A stretch of DNA of 47,933 nt from contig NZ_NHMK01000023.1 of the NCBI RefSeq assembly GCF_002198095.1, positions 1-47,933 of the forward strand. Direction: 5' to 3'. This DNA is from Deinococcus indicus (GTDB taxonomy: Bacteria; Deinococcota; Deinococci; Deinococcales; Deinococcaceae). The notes beneath the pieces were generated by a model, which worked only from the letters and a program-made list of their open reading frames with translations, was not told the origin of the DNA and ran no database searches. The translations under genes and the position numbers were made by a program. Below are positions 45,001-47,933 of the stretch, piece by piece; the first letter of the stretch is position 1; each line of letters starts with the position of its first letter.

Positions 45001-45546
45001 GGGAAAGGTCGGCGCCAGTGGGGGGCGGTCGTCGAAGGGGGCCTGCCGGACGGTGAGCCCGTCCTCGTAGAGATTGCGCGTGCCGCTGCCGGAATGGCAG
45101 CAGTCCAGCACGACGCAGACATGGCCAGCCTTGTCGGCGACCTGTCTGATGAGTTCCGCGAGTTCCTTGTCAGCGAGGTCACGCTTGCCGGGGTCGCGGC
45201 TGTCATACAGGACCAGGGTCTCGTCGCGGCCGTCGGGCTCGAGGGCGAGGTGCTCGGGGGCGGTAGGCCGCTGGGCCCCATGGCCGCTGTAGTAGAAGAG
45301 AACGGCATCGTCAGAGCCGGCCTGGCCGAGGTGCTCACGAAAACCGTCGACGGTAGCTTGGTAAGTGGCCTGACCATCTTCTAGAACAAGGGCGTGGAGA
45401 TCAAATGCTGAGGAGTCCTGCGCACGCTCCTGCAGGTACTCGTGTATGGCCTGGATATCGTTCCTGCAGCCCCTGAGAGGGGGAACTGTGGGGTAGGCGT
45501 ATGCGTCGATACCAACGAGCAGGGCGTAAACCTTGGCAGTCGTCAT
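42025..45546 (-). CDS. Caspase-like protease fused to an alpha/beta hydrolase
   Basis: A 1173-aa protein with a strong GGAGGT site. Residues 1-270 are a metacaspase-like C14 domain: LLVGIDAYAYPTVPPLRGCRND, catalytic His89 in FYYSGHGAQ, catalytic Cys150 in VLDCCHSGSG, then LLAACLSSETAKEV. The middle (about 300-880) is beta-rich with a motif common in such effectors (LRYRDDDPGKAPEFKIRLKNKSGEKLYCALLYLD: a Ig-like/DUF4384-type region). The C terminus (900-1150) is a lipase-like hydrolase: LLFVHGIIGDSES, nucleophile Ser973 in VAHSMGGL, and candidate His1137 in CDHMSYF. Two enzymatic effectors in one chain are unusual. It follows the CHAT-STAND gene by 56 bp. Confidence 0.88.
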   Translation of the reverse strand: MTTAKVYALLVGIDAYAYPTVPPLRGCRNDIQAIHEYLQERAQDSSAFDLHALVLEDGQATYQATVDGFREHLGQAGSDDAVLFYYSGHGAQRPTAPEHLALEPDGRDETLVLYDSRDPGKRDLADKELAELIRQVADKAGHVCVVLDCCHSGSGTRNLYEDGLTVRQAPFDDRPPLAPTFPQQHAADSRQPVTSRASGSGWAELQYGKHVLLAACLSSETAKEVDVDGKHRGAFSAALLGALESVGQFATYRDLIKRASTNVLSLVKRQTPQLEVVGGASFEEGFLGGKLPAKGSYFTLFHHPDHGWVIDGGAVHHVRMNSDVDTTTLAVFALDREPGTWTDLSASLGTATVTRVMPHLSAVSVAFPPETAPDPALTYRAVVTSQPVSALGVWIRDSDGGAGAEFLRAAIENARGAGEASLFVREVKSEAEASFRVSAENGTFTLARLSAEPHVNRLVSEIEGLTEASAREVVARLEHMARWQLTMNLENPTSRLAGSVTMEAFLVTGPPLTPNPTDVRPDPVAPVNELHLRYRDDDPGKAPEFKIRLKNKSGEKLYCALLYLDESYEITNELLQGKWLDKGEEVWALDDQPIQSLVQDDWYTQGITEVHDRVKLIVSTDEFDSTLMTQPELDVRAARLHKGRDEDPRRQGSWDRSLAWLMRSAGSRKLGRSHFADWLVADLRITVVRPLAGQPLPQAGASVALTPNVTLDGHPSLRGQASLTSIPQAARDLNSPALPPALALVQEPDIWQPWSFSTSRNGEAALAALELHSIENPEAVTREQPLTLRVTGMSLEKGQHVLATGWDSETQMYLPLGVGRNEAAEKGGGVTVNLERLPSPINERSLVSAVRILFTKFVATKFGLEYPYPLLRAVKLQDGRLSFSEPHGVTDLVTKADRILLFVHGIIGDSESLARSLTSPLLNLARPYDLVLAFDYESLNDGIAKNAADLKAAMEKVGLTAGHGKTLHVVAHSMGGLVTRYFIEQLGGQQVVGKLVMLGTPNGGSPWTSVQAWASTAVAAGLNLLGTTAWPVTAITGLLGLIEKVDQNLDEMQPGSGILTSLSATADPGVPYVLIVGDALLDAQKRPLLEKLARKLGTETIFVGQQNDIAVSVASAMNLPAERHPAPVKVEPINCDHMSYFRTTVGLEALRNALEPPVPQPAQAEAGYPSNSY

Positions 45547-45602
45547 TGGATGACCTCCGAAATTGGTGCGAGCAGAGCGGCCGGAGGGAGGAAATTACCG
45601 GG

Positions 45603-47933
45603 CTACGGGGGACACTGTGCAGCTTGTGGATATTGCCGCAGGGAGAACTCTTCGCACTCCTGGCTTGTGAACGAACGGTTGGCAATCAGGTTGGCGCGGG
45701 CGCGCCAAGCCTCAACGGATGTGTCCCAAACAGACAATTGGGAACCGTCTGTAGTGATAGCTAGCCGTGTTGAGTCTGGGCTAAACACGAACGCACTGAG
45801 TTTTTTGATGGGCTGTCCGATTGGCTCGAGGGTGGGAAGACGCCGCAACGTAAATTCGCCAGCGGAGGACCGAGTGGCCAGGTGTGGGGAGTCCGGGCTG
45901 AACTCGAACCCGCTGACCCCCTGGATGGGCTGTCCGATCGGCTCGAGGCTGGGAAGACGCCGCAACGTAAATTCGCCAGCGAAGGACTGAGTGGCCAGGT
46001 GTAGGGAGTCCGGGCTGAACTCGTATGCGCGGACATCTTGGATGGGCTGTCCGATCGGCTCGAGGCTGGGAAGACGCCGCAACGTAAATTCGCCAGCGAA
46101 GGACTGAGTGGCCAGGTGTAGAGAGTCCGGGCTGAACTCGAACCCGCTGACCCCCTGGATGGGCTGTCCGATCGGCTCGAGGCTGGGAAGACGCCGCAAC
46201 GTAAATTCGCCAGCGAAGGACCAAGTGGCCAGGTGTGGGGAGTCCGGGCTGAACTCGAATCCGCTGACCCCCTGGATGGGCTGTCCGATCGGCTCGAGGC
46301 TGGGAAGACGCCGCAACGTAAATTCGTCAGCGAAGGACCGAGTGGCCAGGTGTAGAGAGTCCGGGCTGAACTCGAACCCGCTGACCCCCTGGATGGGCTG
46401 TCCGATCGTCTCGAGGTTGGGAAGACGCCGCAACGTAAATTCGTCAGCGAAGGACCGAGTGGCCAGGTGTAGAGAGTCCGGGCTGAACTCGAACCCGCCG
46501 ACCCCCTGGATGGGCTGTCCGATCGGCTCGAGGCTGGGAAGACGCCGCAACGTAAATTCGCCAGTGGAGGACCAAGTGGCCAGGTGTAGGGAGTCCGGGC
46601 TGAACTCGAACCCGCCGACCCCCTGGATGGGCCGTCCGATCGTCTCGAGGCTGGGAAGGCGTTGCAACGTAAATTCGCCAGTGGAGGACCAAGTGGTCAG
46701 GTGTGGGGAGTCTGGGCTGAACTCGAACCCGCCGACCCCCTGGATGGGCTGTCCGATCGGCTCGAGGGTGGAAAGGCGCCGCAACGTAAATTCGCCAGTG
46801 GAGGACCAAGTGGCCAGGTGTAGGGAGTCCGGGCTGAACCCGAACCTGTCGACCCCCTGGATGGGCTTTCCGATCGGCTCGAGGCTGGGAAGGCGCCGCA
46901 ACGTAAATTCGCCAGCGGAGGAGCGAGTGGCCAGGTGTAGGGAGTCCGGGCTGAACTCGTATTCGCGGACATCTTGGATGGGCTGTCCGATCGGCTCGAG
47001 GCTGGGAAGGCGCCGCAACGTGAATTCGTCAATGACGGACCGAGTGGCCAGGTGTAGGGAGTCCGGGCTGAACCCGAACCTGTCGACCCCCTGGATGAGC
47101 TGTCCGATCGGTTCGAGGCTGGGAAGACGCCGCAACGTAAATTCGCCAGCGGAGGAGCGAGTGGCCAGGTGTAGGGAGTCCGGGCTGAACTCGAACCCGC
47201 CGACCCCCTGGATGGGCCGTCCGATCGTCTCGAGGCTGGGAAGGCGTTGCAACGTAAATACGTCAATGACGGACCGAGTGGCTAGGTGTAGGGAGTCTGG
47301 GTTGATCCCTTGGATGGGCTGTCCGATCGGCTCGAGGCTGGGAAGGCGCCGCAACGTAAATTCGCCAGTGGAGGACCAAGTGGCCAGGTGTAGGGAGTCC
47401 GGGCTGAACTCGAACCCGCCGACCCCCTGGATGGGCTTTCCGATCGGCTCGAGGGTGGAAAGGCGCCGCAACGTAAATTCGCCAGTGGAGGACCAAGTGG
47501 CCAGGTGTGGGGAGTCCGGGCTGAACTCGAACCCGCTGACCCCCTGGATGGGCTGTCCGATCGGCTCGAGGCTGGAAAGGCGCCGCAACGTAAATTCGCC
47601 AGCGGAGGAGCGAGTGGCCAGGTGTAGGGAGTCCGGGCTGAACTCGTATTCGCGGACATCTTGGATGGGCTGTCCGATCGGCTCGAGGCTGGGAAAGCGC
47701 CGCAGGGTAGCAATGCGGGCCATACGATCACTAAATGTGAGAATATACTTTGAGTTCAGGCTAAAAGAAGCTGAAATAATGTCTTCTTTATAAATTAGCT
47801 GCTCCAGCGGGGGAGAGCCATATAGAGGTTGCATTGCGTTAAATAGAGCACTCTGCGTCTCGAGCGTATCGTAGAGCTTGTTCGCGGAGCTCAGCAGCAG
47901 CAGTCCCAGTTGGCCACGACGCCCACCGATGTT
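45603..47933 (-). CDS. WD40-like repeat C-terminal part of the CHAT-STAND protein (5' end cut by window end)
   Basis: This is the 3' part of the gene that begins at 3394. The first codons in this copy duplicate those at 1-1033. It encodes about 17 repeats of 39 residues (117 bp), each with a core like LRRLPSLEPIGQPIQG followed by FSPDSLHLATRS and GEFT. One repeat has lost five residues, and the last is degenerate and ends in a SVWDT blade motif. The FSPDS...LAT pattern is that of WD40/YVTN beta-propeller blades, so the tail probably forms two or more propellers that act as the sensor. The identity between units is extremely high, which implies recent amplification or gene conversion. The stop lies 56 bp before the caspase gene on the same strand, and a GGAGGT ribosome site for that gene lies in the gap. 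Confidence 0.9.
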   Translation of the reverse strand, partial: NIGGRRGQLGLLLLSSANKLYDTLETQSALFNAMQPLYGSPPLEQLIYKEDIISASFSLNSKYILTFSDRMARIATLRRFPSLEPIGQPIQDVREYEFSPDSLHLATRSSAGEFTLRRLSSLEPIGQPIQGVSGFEFSPDSPHLATWSSTGEFTLRRLSTLEPIGKPIQGVGGFEFSPDSLHLATWSSTGEFTLRRLPSLEPIGQPIQGINPDSLHLATRSVIDVFTLQRLPSLETIGRPIQGVGGFEFSPDSLHLATRSSAGEFTLRRLPSLEPIGQLIQGVDRFGFSPDSLHLATRSVIDEFTLRRLPSLEPIGQPIQDVREYEFSPDSLHLATRSSAGEFTLRRLPSLEPIGKPIQGVDRFGFSPDSLHLATWSSTGEFTLRRLSTLEPIGQPIQGVGGFEFSPDSPHLTTWSSTGEFTLQRLPSLETIGRPIQGVGGFEFSPDSLHLATWSSTGEFTLRRLPSLEPIGQPIQGVGGFEFSPDSLHLATRSFADEFTLRRLPNLETIGQPIQGVSGFEFSPDSLHLATRSFADEFTLRRLPSLEPIGQPIQGVSGFEFSPDSPHLATWSFAGEFTLRRLPSLEPIGQPIQGVSGFEFSPDSLHLATQSFAGEFTLRRLPSLEPIGQPIQDVRAYEFSPDSLHLATQSFAGEFTLRRLPSLEPIGQPIQGVSGFEFSPDSPHLATRSSAGEFTLRRLPTLEPIGQPIKKLSAFVFSPDSTRLAITTDGSQLSVWDTSVEAWRARANLIANRSFTSQECEEFSLRQYPQAAQCPP
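45760..47690 (-). repeat. Tandem 117-bp coding repeats (about 17 units)
   Basis: A head-to-tail array with 117-bp period, in frame with the WD40-like protein. The same array also occupies about bases 1-800 because of the contig overlap. Units differ by only a few bases. Variants recur in a mosaic pattern (GVSGFEF, DVREYEF and GVDRFGF blocks; endings SSAGEFT, SFADEFT and VIDEFT), which suggests unequal exchange. One unit is 15 bp shorter than the others. Confidence 0.93.
46901..47933. repeat. Terminal direct repeat (contig end overlap, right copy)
   Basis: Right copy of the overlap with bases 1-1033. Differences from the left copy are at 47098, 47102, 47112, 47127 and 47438, all in the tandem WD40-like units. 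Outside the units (about 47700-47933) the two copies look identical. One copy should be removed when the plasmid is circularised. Confidence 0.93.

Noticed and set aside
45760..47690. CRISPR array
   Set aside because: The regular 117-bp period is uninterrupted coding repeat without spacers; no cas genes are present.

Overview
The window is a complete circular plasmid of about 46.9 kb, written as a linear contig with overlapping ends: bases 1-1033 reappear at 46901-47933 with about five mismatches. A Deinococcus host is the best guess. The reasons are a DdrA/Rad52-type gene, a ParA with the [10 protein letters not shown]-loop, an iteron-controlled Rep of the RPA family, high-GC coding almost throughout, and several degenerate insertion sequences. 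There are no rRNA or tRNA genes and no conjugation module.

Layout. (1) 1-4490 together with 40637-47933 is one minus-strand block once the circle is closed. Its order is a 351-aa protein of unknown function, a 1563-aa CHAT protease / STAND ATPase / transmembrane / WD40-like protein cut by the contig ends, a 1173-aa caspase-like protease fused to an alpha/beta hydrolase, and a 394-aa membrane protein. It looks like a conflict or abortive-infection operon. (2) 4973-6877 holds a low-GC HEAT-like orphan and a tyrosine recombinase. (3) 7059-14000 is an unusual element on the plus strand: a TnpB-like RuvC nuclease, an Xre/MbcA-like protein, two ISL3-type transposase genes in one frame separated by a single UGA, and a divergent UvrD-like ATPase. 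It is bracketed by a strong hairpin on the left and a cluster of hairpins on the right. (4) 14290-20543 carries decayed IS3, IS4 and IS5 pieces, one intact IS4-like element, and a restriction-modification pair. (5) 20604-24472 is the maintenance core: parB, parA, a 28-bp palindrome (parS or operator candidate), rep, and nine iterons next to an AT-rich stretch.

(6) 24627-33431 reads as one plus-strand run: a Phd/VapC-like toxin-antitoxin pair, then ddrA-like, addB-like, addA-like and a RelE-UvrD fusion, which is a DNA-end processing set. (7) 33505-37244 contains the last 53 codons of a lost hsdR, a DUF4157 (eCIS-core) polymorphic toxin with an ADP-ribosyltransferase-like C terminus, and a translationally coupled small gene that may be its immunity partner. 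(8) 37556-40565 has a winged-helix protein whose gene contains two palindromes 44 bp apart and is preceded by four tandem hairpins (a possible second origin or regulatory RNA), an exported protein, and the tail of an M15 peptidase.

The two most interesting systems are the CHAT-STAND-WD40 / caspase-hydrolase operon, which is hidden by the contig ends, and the TnpB / double ISL3 / UvrD element. All functional statements come from motifs read by eye; no database search was possible.
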